From Deltaproteobacteria bacterium (GTDB lineage Bacteria > Desulfobacterota_B > Binatia > Bin18), in the NCBI GenBank assembly GCA_012271025.1, contig JAAXHF010000520.1, positions 1-15,324 of the forward strand: 15,324 nt of DNA, written 5' to 3'. Below, piece by piece: positions 1 through 7,354 of the stretch. The notes below the pieces were generated by a model that did no database searches, was not told the origin of the DNA, and saw only the letters and a program-made list of their open reading frames with translations. The translations under genes were made by a program, and so were the position numbers. Position 1 is the first letter of the stretch, and the number at the start of each line of letters is the position of its first letter.

Positions 1-705
1 TTTTTTGCCTCGGCCAGAAACCGCCTGCCCCGCCAGGCTCAACCGGGACGACCGGGGGAGGAACGTAGCCTGCGGTTTGAGTTGCGCGTACTGGCCGACG
101 TGGGTCTGGTCGGATTTCCGAATGCCGGCAAATCGACCCTGCTGTCCAGCGTGTCTGCCGCCCGGCCCCGGATTGCGGATTTTCCATTTACCACCCTGAC
201 ACCCCATCTCGGCGTTGTCCGCTACGGAGATGACGGGACGTTTGTGCTGGCCGATATCCCTGGGCTCATCGAAGGCGCGCATGAAGGACACGGGCTTGGC
301 GCGCGCTTCCTGCGTCACCTGTCACGCACCTCGGTCCTGGTCTATTTACTCGATATTTCGGATCCACAACGCGAGCCGTGGCACGACTATGGCGTCCTCA
401 GACACGAACTCCACAGCTTCGATCCGGCCCTGCTCGAACGGCCCCAGCTGGTCGTGGTCACCAAGTATGACCTGCCCGCAACGCGGCAGCGCCTCGCCGA
501 GGTAACGACACGCTTTGCCGCCCACGGGATTGGGCTGACGGCCGTGAGCGCCGCCAGCCGGGAGGGCGTAAGTGAGCTGATCCGGGACATTGCTCGCACT
601 CTCGTAGATATGCGCAAGCGAGCCGGGGAAGCTGACGCCGATCCCCAGGCGTCTGCCCAGCCGGGCGAGGAAACGCGGACATGGGACGAGCCGAGGCGCA
701 TGTGA
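1..705 (+). CDS. obgE: GTPase Obg/CgtA, C-terminal part (5' end cut by window)
   Basis: Obg-family GTPase involved in late 50S ribosomal subunit assembly and stress control. The reading frame is open from base 1, so the coding sequence continues upstream; the TTG at 82 is not its start. The visible part begins at the end of the glycine-rich Obg fold (GEERSLRFEL), then the G domain: G1 GFPNAGKST (about 115-141), the TT of switch I, G3 DIPGLIEGA, G4 as TKYD in place of the usual NKxD, and G5-like VSAAS. The C-terminus is short and polar (ending EPRRM), with no OCT domain. It is first in a run with proB 6 bp downstream, a common arrangement in delta-type proteobacteria. The G4 Asn-to-Thr change may slightly alter nucleotide affinity; I recall TKxD occurring in other Obg proteins. 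Confidence 0.95.
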   Translation, partial: FFASARNRLPRQAQPGRPGEERSLRFELRVLADVGLVGFPNAGKSTLLSSVSAARPRIADFPFTTLTPHLGVVRYGDDGTFVLADIPGLIEGAHEGHGLGARFLRHLSRTSVLVYLLDISDPQREPWHDYGVLRHELHSFDPALLERPQLVVVTKYDLPATRQRLAEVTTRFAAHGIGLTAVSAASREGVSELIRDIARTLVDMRKRAGEADADPQASAQPGEETRTWDEPRRM

Positions 706-711
706 GAACAG

Positions 712-1887
712 ATGGAACCTCAAGGACATCACGATCACCTCTGCCATAAGGCCGCCATCCTGCGGCGTGCCCGTCGGGTCGTGATCAAGGTCGGCAGCAG
801 CATCCTGTCCCGGCAGGATGGGGTCAACGTCGACAGTGTCGAGCGTCTGGCCCGAGACATGGCGGCCCTGCGGGCCGGAAGCCAGGAGCGGGGCAAGGAG
901 ATCGTCCTGGTCAGCTCGGGAGCCGTTGCGGCAGGACTGGGCCGCCTGGGCATACAGTCGGAGCGGTCCCGAACGATTCCGAGCAAACAGGCTGCGGCCG
1001 CAGTTGGCCAGATTGCCCTGATGGCCCTGTACGAGCAGGCTTTTTCGCGCCACGGTGGCCATGTCGGACAGATCCTGCTGACCCACGACGATGTGGCCGA
1101 CCGCGGTCGCTATTTGAACGCCAAGCATACCGTTCAAACCCTGCTCGAGAACGGTGTGCTGCCGATTGTGAACGAGAACGATAGTGTCGCTGTTGAGGAG
1201 ATCGAGTTTGGCGATAATGATAATCTGTCGGCCCTGGTCGCTGTCCTCATCGAGGCCGATCTGCTGGTGATTCTGAGCGATGTCGAGGGATTGTACGAGC
1301 GCGACCCCCGGCTGCACGCCGATGCCCGACTGGTATCCCTGGTTGAGCGGTGTGGCGACGCGCTGTCGTATACGACCGGCGCCGCCGGGCCGCTCGGGCG
1401 GGGCGGGATGACCTCCAAGATCCAAGCCGCCCGTAAGGCGGCCCTGTCAGGCATTCCGACCATCATTGCCGATGGGCGCCACGACACCAGCCTGTCCTCG
1501 GTGTTCAGCCCCGATATCCCGACCGGGACCTTGTTTCTGCCCGTCAGTGATCGCATCACCAGCCGCAAGCACTGGATCGCCTATACCCTGAAACCGGTCG
1601 GCAGCCTCCAGCTCGATGCCGGTGCCGTCGACGCGGTCCGGCGGGCGGGTCGCAGCCTGCTGCCGGCCGGTGTGCGGGAGGTACGGGGAACCTTTGGGGT
1701 CGGCGACTGTGTCGCCTGTGTGGATGATCGTGGACACGAGTTTGCCCGTGGGCTGGTCAACTACCATTCGGCAGCCCTGGAACAGATCAAGGGTCTGAAA
1801 ACCAGCCAAATCGAGCAAATTCTCGGTTATAAGGTCAGCGATGAGGTCATTCATCGGGATGATTTGGCTCTTTTGTCGGACACGTGA
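712..1887 (+). CDS. proB: Glutamate 5-kinase with C-terminal PUA domain
   Basis: Phosphorylates L-glutamate to gamma-glutamyl phosphate, the first step of proline synthesis, in the cytoplasm. The 391 residues hold an amino acid kinase domain with VVIKVGSS (23-30), VSSGAVAAG (68-75), NENDSV (154-159), GDNDNLSA (167-174) and GRGGMTSKI near 229-237. A PUA domain follows from about 295 to 380. The length fits the long, PUA-bearing form. The ATG at 712 lies 6 bp after the obgE stop and has only a weak Shine-Dalgarno sequence, which suggests translational coupling. The roughly 20 residues before VVIKVG are longer than usual, so a later start (for example GTG 781) cannot be excluded. proA follows and uses the product directly. 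Confidence 0.96.
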   Translation: MEPQGHHDHLCHKAAILRRARRVVIKVGSSILSRQDGVNVDSVERLARDMAALRAGSQERGKEIVLVSSGAVAAGLGRLGIQSERSRTIPSKQAAAAVGQIALMALYEQAFSRHGGHVGQILLTHDDVADRGRYLNAKHTVQTLLENGVLPIVNENDSVAVEEIEFGDNDNLSALVAVLIEADLLVILSDVEGLYERDPRLHADARLVSLVERCGDALSYTTGAAGPLGRGGMTSKIQAARKAALSGIPTIIADGRHDTSLSSVFSPDIPTGTLFLPVSDRITSRKHWIAYTLKPVGSLQLDAGAVDAVRRAGRSLLPAGVREVRGTFGVGDCVACVDDRGHEFARGLVNYHSAALEQIKGLKTSQIEQILGYKVSDEVIHRDDLALLSDT

Positions 1888-1925
1888 TAACAGAGAACCT
1901 TGAACATCACGATGAGGAGAGCGGT

Positions 1926-3182
1926 ATGGACCTCGAACACATGGTCGTCGATATGTGCCAGGCGGCAAAAACAGCGGCCCGTGGGCTGGCCACGACCTCA
2001 AGTCAGGCCAAGAACGAGGCCCTGCTCAAATCTGCGGCCGCCCTGCGGCGGGAGAGCCAAACACTCCTGGCCGCCAACGCCCAAGACGTTGAGGCCGGCC
2101 GCAGCAACGGCCTGTCTGCGGCCATGCTGGATCGTCTGACGCTGACCGAGGAGCGCATCGAGGACATGGCGAAAGGTTTGGAGATTATTGTCGATCTGCC
2201 CGACCCGGTTGGCGAGACAGTGGCGATGTGGCGGCGTCCCAACGGCTTGGAGATCGGTCAGATCCGAGTGCCGCTGGGTGTGGTGGGGATTATCTATGAA
2301 TCGCGTCCGAATGTGACGGCAGACGCCGCCGGCTTGGGGCTCAAAGCCGGCAACGCGGTCATTCTCAAGGGCGGCTCCGAGGCGTTTCGGACCAACGGCG
2401 CCATCGTTGATGTCCTGACCGCCGCGCTCGGCGAGGCTGGGCTGCCGCCCGCTGCGGTTCAGCTCGTACGATCCACTGACCGCAAGTCGGTCGGCGTCTT
2501 GCTGCAACAGGACCGCTTTGTGGATGTGATTATTCCACGCGGCGGAGAGGAACTCATTCGGGCGGTGACCGAGCAGTCCTCCATTCCGGTCATCCAGCAC
2601 TTTTCGGGCCTGTGCCACACCTATGTGGATGCGGCGGCCGATTTGGACAAGGCCATGCGGATCACGCTTAACGCCAAGACCCAGCGCCCCTGGGTGTGTA
2701 ACGCCATGGAGAATCTGCTGGTCCATCAGGAGATTGCCCCCCGCTTCCTGCCGTCTTTTGTGGAGACGCTCGAGCAGGCTGGCGCAGAAGTCCGCGGCTG
2801 TGAGCGAACCCGGCACATCGTTCCCCACGTCACCGCAGCGACCGAGGCGGACTGGCAGACCGAATATTTGGATCTGATCCTGTCGATCAAAGTCGTGGAC
2901 TCGCTCGATGAGGCTATCGGCTTTGTTAACGACAACGGGTCTGGACTGGCTGACGCCATTGTCAGCGAGGATTACACCAACACGCGGCGTTTTCTGCAAG
3001 AAATCGACTCGGCAACCGTGTATGCCAACGCCTCGACCCGCTTTACCGACGGCTATGAATTCGGGTTTGGGGCCGAGATCGGCATTTCGACCAACCGGCT
3101 CCACGCGCGCGGCCCGATGGGGCTGCGGGAGCTGACGACGTATAAATATCTGATTTACGGGGACGGCCAGGTCAGAGAATAG
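1926..3182 (+). CDS. proA: Gamma-glutamyl phosphate reductase
   Basis: NADPH-dependent reduction of gamma-glutamyl phosphate to glutamate-5-semialdehyde, the second step of proline synthesis; aldehyde dehydrogenase superfamily. The ATG at 1926 has AGGAGA at 1915-1920 and gives 418 aa, very close to the usual ~417. An in-frame GTG at 1884 overlaps the proB stop (GTGA) and would add 14 residues, but it lacks a good ribosome binding site. Visible motifs are GVVGIIYESRPNVTADA (about 118-134), the cofactor loop AGNAVILKGGSEA, IPRGGEELI, and the active-site segment NAKTQRPWVCN with catalytic Cys258. Trp257-neighbour position 256 is a small residue (Gly or Ser) in homologues I can recall. The C-terminal GAEIGISTNRLHARGPMGLREL is typical. 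It ends 6 bp before nadD. Confidence 0.96.
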   Translation: MDLEHMVVDMCQAAKTAARGLATTSSQAKNEALLKSAAALRRESQTLLAANAQDVEAGRSNGLSAAMLDRLTLTEERIEDMAKGLEIIVDLPDPVGETVAMWRRPNGLEIGQIRVPLGVVGIIYESRPNVTADAAGLGLKAGNAVILKGGSEAFRTNGAIVDVLTAALGEAGLPPAAVQLVRSTDRKSVGVLLQQDRFVDVIIPRGGEELIRAVTEQSSIPVIQHFSGLCHTYVDAAADLDKAMRITLNAKTQRPWVCNAMENLLVHQEIAPRFLPSFVETLEQAGAEVRGCERTRHIVPHVTAATEADWQTEYLDLILSIKVVDSLDEAIGFVNDNGSGLADAIVSEDYTNTRRFLQEIDSATVYANASTRFTDGYEFGFGAEIGISTNRLHARGPMGLRELTTYKYLIYGDGQVRE

Positions 3183-3188
3183 GCCCAT

Positions 3189-3827
3189 ATGCACGTCGGC
3201 ATCTTTGGCGGCACATTTAACCCGATCCACCTCGGCCATATCCGCAGCGCCGAGGAGATTCGTCAGACCTGCGCCCTGGACCATATTTATTTCGTGCCTG
3301 CCGCCCGCCCGCCGCATAAGGATGCCGGTGAGCTGGTGTCGAGCCGGCATCGGCTACGGATGGTTGAGTTGGCCGTGGCCGACGAACCGGCTTTTTCGGC
3401 CTCGGCCGTAGAACTCGAACGCGCCGGTCTGTCGTACTCGGTTGACACGATTCGTTACTTTCGGGCCATGCTGCCGGCCGCCTCGCTGTCTTTCATCCTG
3501 GGACTCGACGCCTTCCTCGCCATTCAGACCTGGAAAGACTATCGCACCATCCCCTGGCTGTGTAACCTGATTGTCACCTCACGCCCCGGTACGCCGCGCC
3601 CGCGCTGCCCGCTTCCCGTTGATTTTCAGTCTGTTTTTTGCTACGACCCGGGGCTACGGATGTATACCCACCCTTCACAGTCCACCCTTGTTCTCCGCGA
3701 GATCAGCGGTCTCGATATCTCAGCATCAGCAATCCGACGGGACATTCGAAACGCCCGGTCCGTCCGTTCCCTCGTCCCGCCGGCGGTGGCGGCTTATATT
3801 GCAGACCACGATTTGTACCGCAGGTGA
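3189..3827 (+). CDS. nadD: Nicotinate-nucleotide adenylyltransferase
   Basis: Transfers AMP from ATP to nicotinate mononucleotide, giving deamido-NAD in NAD synthesis. It is a nucleotidyltransferase Rossmann fold: GGTFNPIHLGH (7-17) carries the (T/H)xGH signature, FVPAARPPHK (35-44) follows, and the C-terminal ISASAIRRDI (177-186) matches the family's ISxTxIR motif. At 212 aa the length is usual. The ATG at 3189 is 6 bp after the proA stop; the ribosome binding site is poor, so coupling to proA is likely. rsfS follows, the standard nadD-rsfS pairing. Confidence 0.95.
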   Translation: MHVGIFGGTFNPIHLGHIRSAEEIRQTCALDHIYFVPAARPPHKDAGELVSSRHRLRMVELAVADEPAFSASAVELERAGLSYSVDTIRYFRAMLPAASLSFILGLDAFLAIQTWKDYRTIPWLCNLIVTSRPGTPRPRCPLPVDFQSVFCYDPGLRMYTHPSQSTLVLREISGLDISASAIRRDIRNARSVRSLVPPAVAAYIADHDLYRR

Positions 3828-3873
3828 TGGTGATGTCAGACGCTGTCTTGTGTTGTCACGAGAGGACCGCATT

Positions 3874-4266
3874 TTGAACGATCCGAGCTGGGAAAAAGCT
3901 CTCCAGTGCGCCCAAGCCGCGCTTGACAAAAAAGCCTACGACCTCGTCGCGCTCAAGGTCAGTGCGCTCACTCCGGTTGCTGATTATTTCCTGGTGTGTA
4001 CCGGCCGCTCAGATACCCAGGTGCGGAGTATCTGCGAGGCTATTGGAGAAGCCCTGGCGGCCCAGGGCCTCCGCCCCTTCGCGGTCGAGGGATTTGCCAA
4101 CGGACAGTGGATACTGATGGATTTTGGTGACGTGGTCATCCATATTTTCTACGAGGACGTCCGGGAGTTCTACAATCTGGACGGTTTGTGGGCCAACGCA
4201 CCCCGGTGTGAGTTGCCCGAACCCTACTCCAGCCAAGCCCAAGACCTCAAGCTCGCAACGGCCTGA
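3874..4266 (+). CDS. rsfS: Ribosomal silencing factor RsfS (YbeB/Iojap family), TTG start
   Basis: RsfS binds uL14 on the 50S subunit and blocks subunit joining when nutrients are scarce. The 130-aa protein shows the full family core: KKAYDLVALKVSALTPVADYFLVCTGRSDTQV (19-50), AVEGFANGQWILMDFGDVVIHIF (70-92) and the C-terminal YNLDGLWANAP. The start was chosen as TTG 3874, because AGAGGA at 3861-3866 sits 7 nt upstream and the protein then begins a few residues before the conserved domain. In-frame GTG 3850 and TTG 3853 are weaker alternatives. The frame stays open upstream into nadD only as a shadow. It is the last recognised gene of the obgE-proBA-nadD operon. Confidence 0.94.
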   Translation: MNDPSWEKALQCAQAALDKKAYDLVALKVSALTPVADYFLVCTGRSDTQVRSICEAIGEALAAQGLRPFAVEGFANGQWILMDFGDVVIHIFYEDVREFYNLDGLWANAPRCELPEPYSSQAQDLKLATA

Positions 4267-4314
4267 GGGGCCGCTCTGCGCCGTGGCGTTGCCCTGTAGG
4301 GGGATGGGAATTGG

Positions 4315-4331
4315 CCGGCGGTGTTTGCCGG
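4315..4331 (+). promoter_or_regulatory. Small hairpin overlapping a ribosome binding site
   Basis: CCGGC (4315-4319) and GCCGG (4327-4331) can pair around a 7-nt loop. The 3' arm takes in the first two G of the GGAGAG Shine-Dalgarno (4330-4335) that serves the ATG at 4341. Folding would partly hide the ribosome binding site. A stem of only 5 bp is expected by chance in G+C-rich DNA, so a role is speculative. Confidence 0.25.
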
Positions 4332-4340
4332 AGAGATTCT

Positions 4341-4778
4341 ATGGCTCGTACTTCTACTCCGACCGAAATTCTCTATTACGGGAGCACCCGCCAAGAACAG
4401 TACTGGGAAAACGAAGAGCAAACCCTGCGGATTGTCCGCAATATCTCCTCGCCGATGTGGCTGGCCTACCGCAAGCAGAGTGGCACCTATCAGCCATTTC
4501 CAGCCCGACCCCGCACGGCCGCAACGCGAAAACGCGGTCGCCACGAAGAGACCGAGAGTCTGCCCCTGGCCGGACGCAGCGCAGAAGAGGTCGTCAGCCA
4601 GCTCAAAAAGTTTCATAAGCTGCGGTTGTTCCTCGAGCAGCGTTTGCGGAGATGGATGAACAAGAGTTCGGGGGAACGGGTGCTGGCCTTTCTCGACCCC
4701 AACCAGGGCGGCGCGCCGGTGATGACCGACCCCGGGATTCCGCAGTCCCAGCAGGGCCACCTCCACAAAGGGAACTAG
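4341..4778 (+). CDS. Hypothetical protein, 145 aa, basic C-terminal half
   Basis: Not recognised. The ATG at 4341 has GGAGAG at 4330-4335, and the frame shows normal G+C-rich codon use, so it is probably a real gene. The N-terminal 50 residues are compact and aromatic (EILYYGSTRQEQYWENEE, then LRIVRNISSPMWLAYRKQSG) and could form a small beta-rich domain. A basic linker rich in Arg/Pro/Thr follows, then an amphipathic helix (about 82-110, EEVVSQLKKFHKLRLFLEQR) and a polar tail. There is no signal peptide, membrane segment or Cys cluster. It lies 74 bp after rsfS and could be read through from that operon. Aromatic N-domain plus cationic linker could mean nucleic acid binding, but that is a guess. 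Confidence 0.7.
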   Translation: MARTSTPTEILYYGSTRQEQYWENEEQTLRIVRNISSPMWLAYRKQSGTYQPFPARPRTAATRKRGRHEETESLPLAGRSAEEVVSQLKKFHKLRLFLEQRLRRWMNKSSGERVLAFLDPNQGGAPVMTDPGIPQSQQGHLHKGN

Positions 4779-4800
4779 GGACGCTTGCCTGCGGGCCGGC

Positions 4801-4822
4801 CCCTCAGGCCGCCAGCTGAGGG
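4801..4822 (+). terminator. Possible terminator-like hairpin after the 145-aa gene
   Basis: CCCTCAG (4801-4807) pairs perfectly with CTGAGGG (4816-4822) around an 8-nt loop, 22 bp after the stop of the upstream gene and before the DUF2914 gene. There is no immediate T-run; only a pyrimidine-rich stretch (TCTTCACTTTTCCC) starts 8 bp later. It may therefore be a weak or factor-dependent terminator, or chance. The rest of 4779-4933 shows nothing clear. Confidence 0.35.
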
Positions 4823-4933
4823 CTGCGCGGTCTTCACTTTTCCCTCCCTTCGGAAAATCACCACCAGTGTGTTTGCGTCGGCTCACAGCCGCGGCCCTTT
4901 GTCTTGGGGGTGATCGGTGGTACACAACGGGGT

Positions 4934-5764
4934 ATGGAAAAAGAGGCGGTGGAGGCCAAGACGCAACGGTTTCAGCACGAGATGGATCAGCTGCGACCGG
5001 TCTTGGAGGATCGCAAAAAGGTCTATGCACAAAAAAAAGTGAGCGGCCGACGGCTCAGGAACGGGAGCATAGTGGTGGGGCTCGGTCTGGTCGGCTCGGC
5101 GTTCCTGGCCGCCTCCGTATACCAGTCCCCCCTGCTCCGCAGCCCTGAGCCTGCCTCCCCGAGTCCAGCCGTTCGCCCGGCCGTGTCCGAGGTACAAGAA
5201 AAACCGGCTGAAGCGGTCGTGGTCGTGAATCCAGCTGCGGCTACTCCGGCTGAAGAGCCCAGCCTTCCACCCGGGCTCGCCTCCTCCGGGGAAACCGAAT
5301 CCAGCCCGCCGTCTGTCGCCAGCCTGAGCTTTGCCGTCCCGCCGGCTGCCGCCGCCCAGGCTCCAGCCGCCGAAGCCTCTCCTGCCGAGACGCCGCCAAC
5401 CGCAGCAAACGGGCCGACGGATACACTGGCGGCCCAAGTCCGGATCGGCCAGAGTCTGAGCTGTCGGGGAGTCCGGGCTCACCAGTGCCGCCAGCCCCAG
5501 TCCAGTTTCGCCTTGCACGAACATAACCAGCCGCACGTCTGGATGGTGGTCTACTCACAGACTGTGCCGCATACCCTCATCCACGTCTATTATCACGAGG
5601 GCCAGAAATACTGCGAGGTACCGCTGATCATTGCCCACCCCCGCACGCGAACCTGGAGCCGCGTGACGCTGAACCGCCCGGCCCACCTTGGTGCGTGGAG
5701 GGTAGAGATTGTGGCCGAGGACGGGGAGATCTTAGACCGGGTGGCGTTTCGTGTCAGCCCGTAA
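4934..5764 (+). CDS. Membrane-anchored DUF2914-domain protein
   Basis: With the ATG at 4934 the protein is 276 aa. A charged cytoplasmic N-terminus (1-44, helical, KEAVEAKTQRFQHEMDQL) is followed by one transmembrane segment (about 45-63, SIVVGLGLVGSAFLAASVY). A long Pro/Ala/Glu-rich linker runs from about 65 to 168. A C-terminal beta domain from about 175 to 276 has the DUF2914 pattern: spaced Cys, VWMVVYSQ, HVYYHEGQKYCEVPL, TRTWSRVTLN, GAWRVEIVAEDGEIL. The topology fits an envelope protein with an outward-facing domain on a flexible stalk. The function of DUF2914 is not established. GTG 4910 and TTG 4904 are in-frame alternative starts; the ribosome binding site is weak for all. The linker sequence is compositionally biased. 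The next gene starts 37 bp later, or overlaps if an upstream GTG is used. Confidence 0.85.
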   Translation: MEKEAVEAKTQRFQHEMDQLRPVLEDRKKVYAQKKVSGRRLRNGSIVVGLGLVGSAFLAASVYQSPLLRSPEPASPSPAVRPAVSEVQEKPAEAVVVVNPAAATPAEEPSLPPGLASSGETESSPPSVASLSFAVPPAAAAQAPAAEASPAETPPTAANGPTDTLAAQVRIGQSLSCRGVRAHQCRQPQSSFALHEHNQPHVWMVVYSQTVPHTLIHVYYHEGQKYCEVPLIIAHPRTRTWSRVTLNRPAHLGAWRVEIVAEDGEILDRVAFRVSP

Positions 5765-5801
5765 AGCCCTCATCTCAGCGCCCCGTCGAGAAAGACTGTC
5801 G

Positions 5802-6611
5802 ATGGACGACCGCCGGCCCCCCCTGCTCCGGCACAAAGTCTATGGCCAGGCGTCCGAGTTCATGCCGGCCAAGCTGCTTCGGGAAGCCCGTCGCCAAAAG
5901 GCGCTGCCGGACGGCCGACTGCCGCGGGTGTGTGTGCTCGATCCTGACGGGGATATTGTGGCCAACCTGCTAGCGCGTGGCCAAGCCCAGCCTAACCCGT
6001 TCTGGGCGTGTTATCACACCAGCATGTATAATTTTTGCCGGGACGGCATCGAGTGCGGGATTGTCGGCTCGGTTGTCGGGGCACCGTTTGCCGTTCTGGT
6101 GGCCGAGGAGTTATTTGCCTCGGGCTGTGAGTTGCTCATTCACGTGACCTCCTCGGGCCAGATTGACCCCAGCTGGCGGCCGCCGTTTTTCCTGCTGGTT
6201 GAAAAGGCCCTGCGAGACGAGGGCACCAGCTATCACTATCTGCCCGCCGCCGACTTCTCGCACCTGCGTCCAGAACTGCTCGACCTGCTCCACGATGCCT
6301 TTGGCGCCCTCGACACGCCGCTATACCGGGGTGCGACCTGGACAACCGACGCCCCCTTTCGAGAAACCCGGACAGCCATCGGTCAGGCTCTAGCGCGGGG
6401 CATTGTGGCGGTCGAGATGGAGGTGGCCGGGCTGTACGCCTTTGCCCAGGCGCGGGCCAAACCGGTGGTGTGTTTTGCCCATATTACCAACCAGATAGGC
6501 GACGTTGAGGGCGATTTTGAGAAGGGCGAGGCCCAGGGCAGCCGGGCCGCCCTGGACATCATTCTGGCCACGGCAAAAACCTGGCTGGCCGCCCACCCCG
6601 GCCCCCTCTGA
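5802..6611 (+). CDS. Nucleoside phosphorylase-like (PNP/UDP phosphorylase family) protein
   Basis: The 269-aa protein resembles purine/uridine phosphorylases and MTA/SAH nucleosidases. It has a Rossmann-like middle (GIECGIVGSVVGAPFAVLVAEELFASGCE, about 82-110), a loop TSSG (116-119) where many relatives have GTAG, TTDAPFRET (181-189), and the nucleoside-binding VEMEVAGLYAFA (204-215) with the conserved Met-Glu pair (206-207). The likely reaction is phosphorolysis or hydrolysis of a nucleoside; the substrate cannot be read from the sequence, and the changed TSSG loop warns against a firm call. The ATG at 5802 was preferred. A GTG at 5751 would add 17 residues and overlap the DUF2914 gene by 14 bp, indicating possible coupling. 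The pair may share a transcript with msrA downstream. Confidence 0.85.
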   Translation: MDDRRPPLLRHKVYGQASEFMPAKLLREARRQKALPDGRLPRVCVLDPDGDIVANLLARGQAQPNPFWACYHTSMYNFCRDGIECGIVGSVVGAPFAVLVAEELFASGCELLIHVTSSGQIDPSWRPPFFLLVEKALRDEGTSYHYLPAADFSHLRPELLDLLHDAFGALDTPLYRGATWTTDAPFRETRTAIGQALARGIVAVEMEVAGLYAFAQARAKPVVCFAHITNQIGDVEGDFEKGEAQGSRAALDIILATAKTWLAAHPGPL

Positions 6612-6691
6612 GGGCGCGTGGCAGCCAAGTGCCGAGGGTTGCAGAGGCTTGTCGAATCTTGCTATGTATCGGCGGCAAAGGGGCGAGATTG

Positions 6692-7261
6692 ATGGATACA
6701 GAACACAGCCAACCGTCTTCACAGCAAAACAGAGAAATTGCCACCCTGGGCGGCGGCTGCTTCTGGTGTCTCGAAGCGGTCTATGTCGAACTTGAGGGCG
6801 TCGATCAGGTGGTGTCCGGTTACTCGGGGGGAGCGGAGCCGAACCCGTCTTACGAGGCGGTGTGTGCGGGGACGACGGGCCACGCCGAAGTGGTCCAGGT
6901 GACGTATGACCCGAGTGTCATTTCTTTCCAGGATATTCTGCAGGTCTTCTTCGCCATTCATGATCCGACCACCCTGAATCGCCAGGGCGCGGATGTCGGT
7001 ACCCAGTACCGCTCGGCGATTTACTACCACACACCCGCCCAGGCCGAGATTTCCACCGCCGTCATTCGAGAGCTTGAGGCGGCTGGTGTGTGGGATGGCA
7101 AGATCGTGACCGAGGTCACCCCGGCCGAAACCTTCTATCCGGCCGAAGACTACCACCAGGACTTCTTTGCCCGGAATCCCTACCAGCCCTACTGCCAGTA
7201 TGTGGTTGCTCCCAAGGTCTTGAAACTCCGCAAGGCGTTCACCGACAAGCTCAAGCGCTGA
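6692..7261 (+). CDS. msrA: Peptide-methionine (S)-S-oxide reductase
   Basis: Reduces the S-form of methionine sulfoxide in proteins and free Met, repairing oxidative damage. The 189-aa protein has the signature GGGCFWC (20-26) with catalytic Cys23 and a second Cys26, GYSGG (43-47), the HAE motif with Glu65, DPTTLNRQGADVGTQYRS (91-108), and a C-terminal YCQY with Cys168 as likely resolving residue. ATG 6692 is preceded by AAAGGGG at about 6677-6683 with 8-nt spacing; an upstream in-frame start at 6629 lacks support. No MsrB partner is in the window. Codon use matches its neighbours. Confidence 0.95.
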   Translation: MDTEHSQPSSQQNREIATLGGGCFWCLEAVYVELEGVDQVVSGYSGGAEPNPSYEAVCAGTTGHAEVVQVTYDPSVISFQDILQVFFAIHDPTTLNRQGADVGTQYRSAIYYHTPAQAEISTAVIRELEAAGVWDGKIVTEVTPAETFYPAEDYHQDFFARNPYQPYCQYVVAPKVLKLRKAFTDKLKR

Positions 7262-7298
7262 ACTTTTCTGCCGGCTCTCCAGCAGCGGTCACGCGGCA

Positions 7299-7328
7299 AT
7301 GCCGGGGTCGCCCACACGGCTCCGGCAT
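7299..7328. terminator. Hairpin between convergent msrA and AlkD-like genes
   Basis: ATGCCGG (7299-7305) pairs with CCGGCAT (7322-7328) around a 16-nt loop; after one mismatch three more pairs are possible. It sits between two converging stop codons, the right place for a bidirectional terminator. Neither side carries a T-run, so it is a weak candidate. Confidence 0.3.
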
Positions 7329-7354
7329 CGCCCCTTATGCACAGGCGCTACGGC

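Noticed and set aside
346..3350. Long open frames on the minus strand opposite proB and proA (359 and 450 codons)
   Set aside because: They are antisense to genes with complete, conserved protein motifs, have no domain likeness, and are expected from third-position G+C bias.
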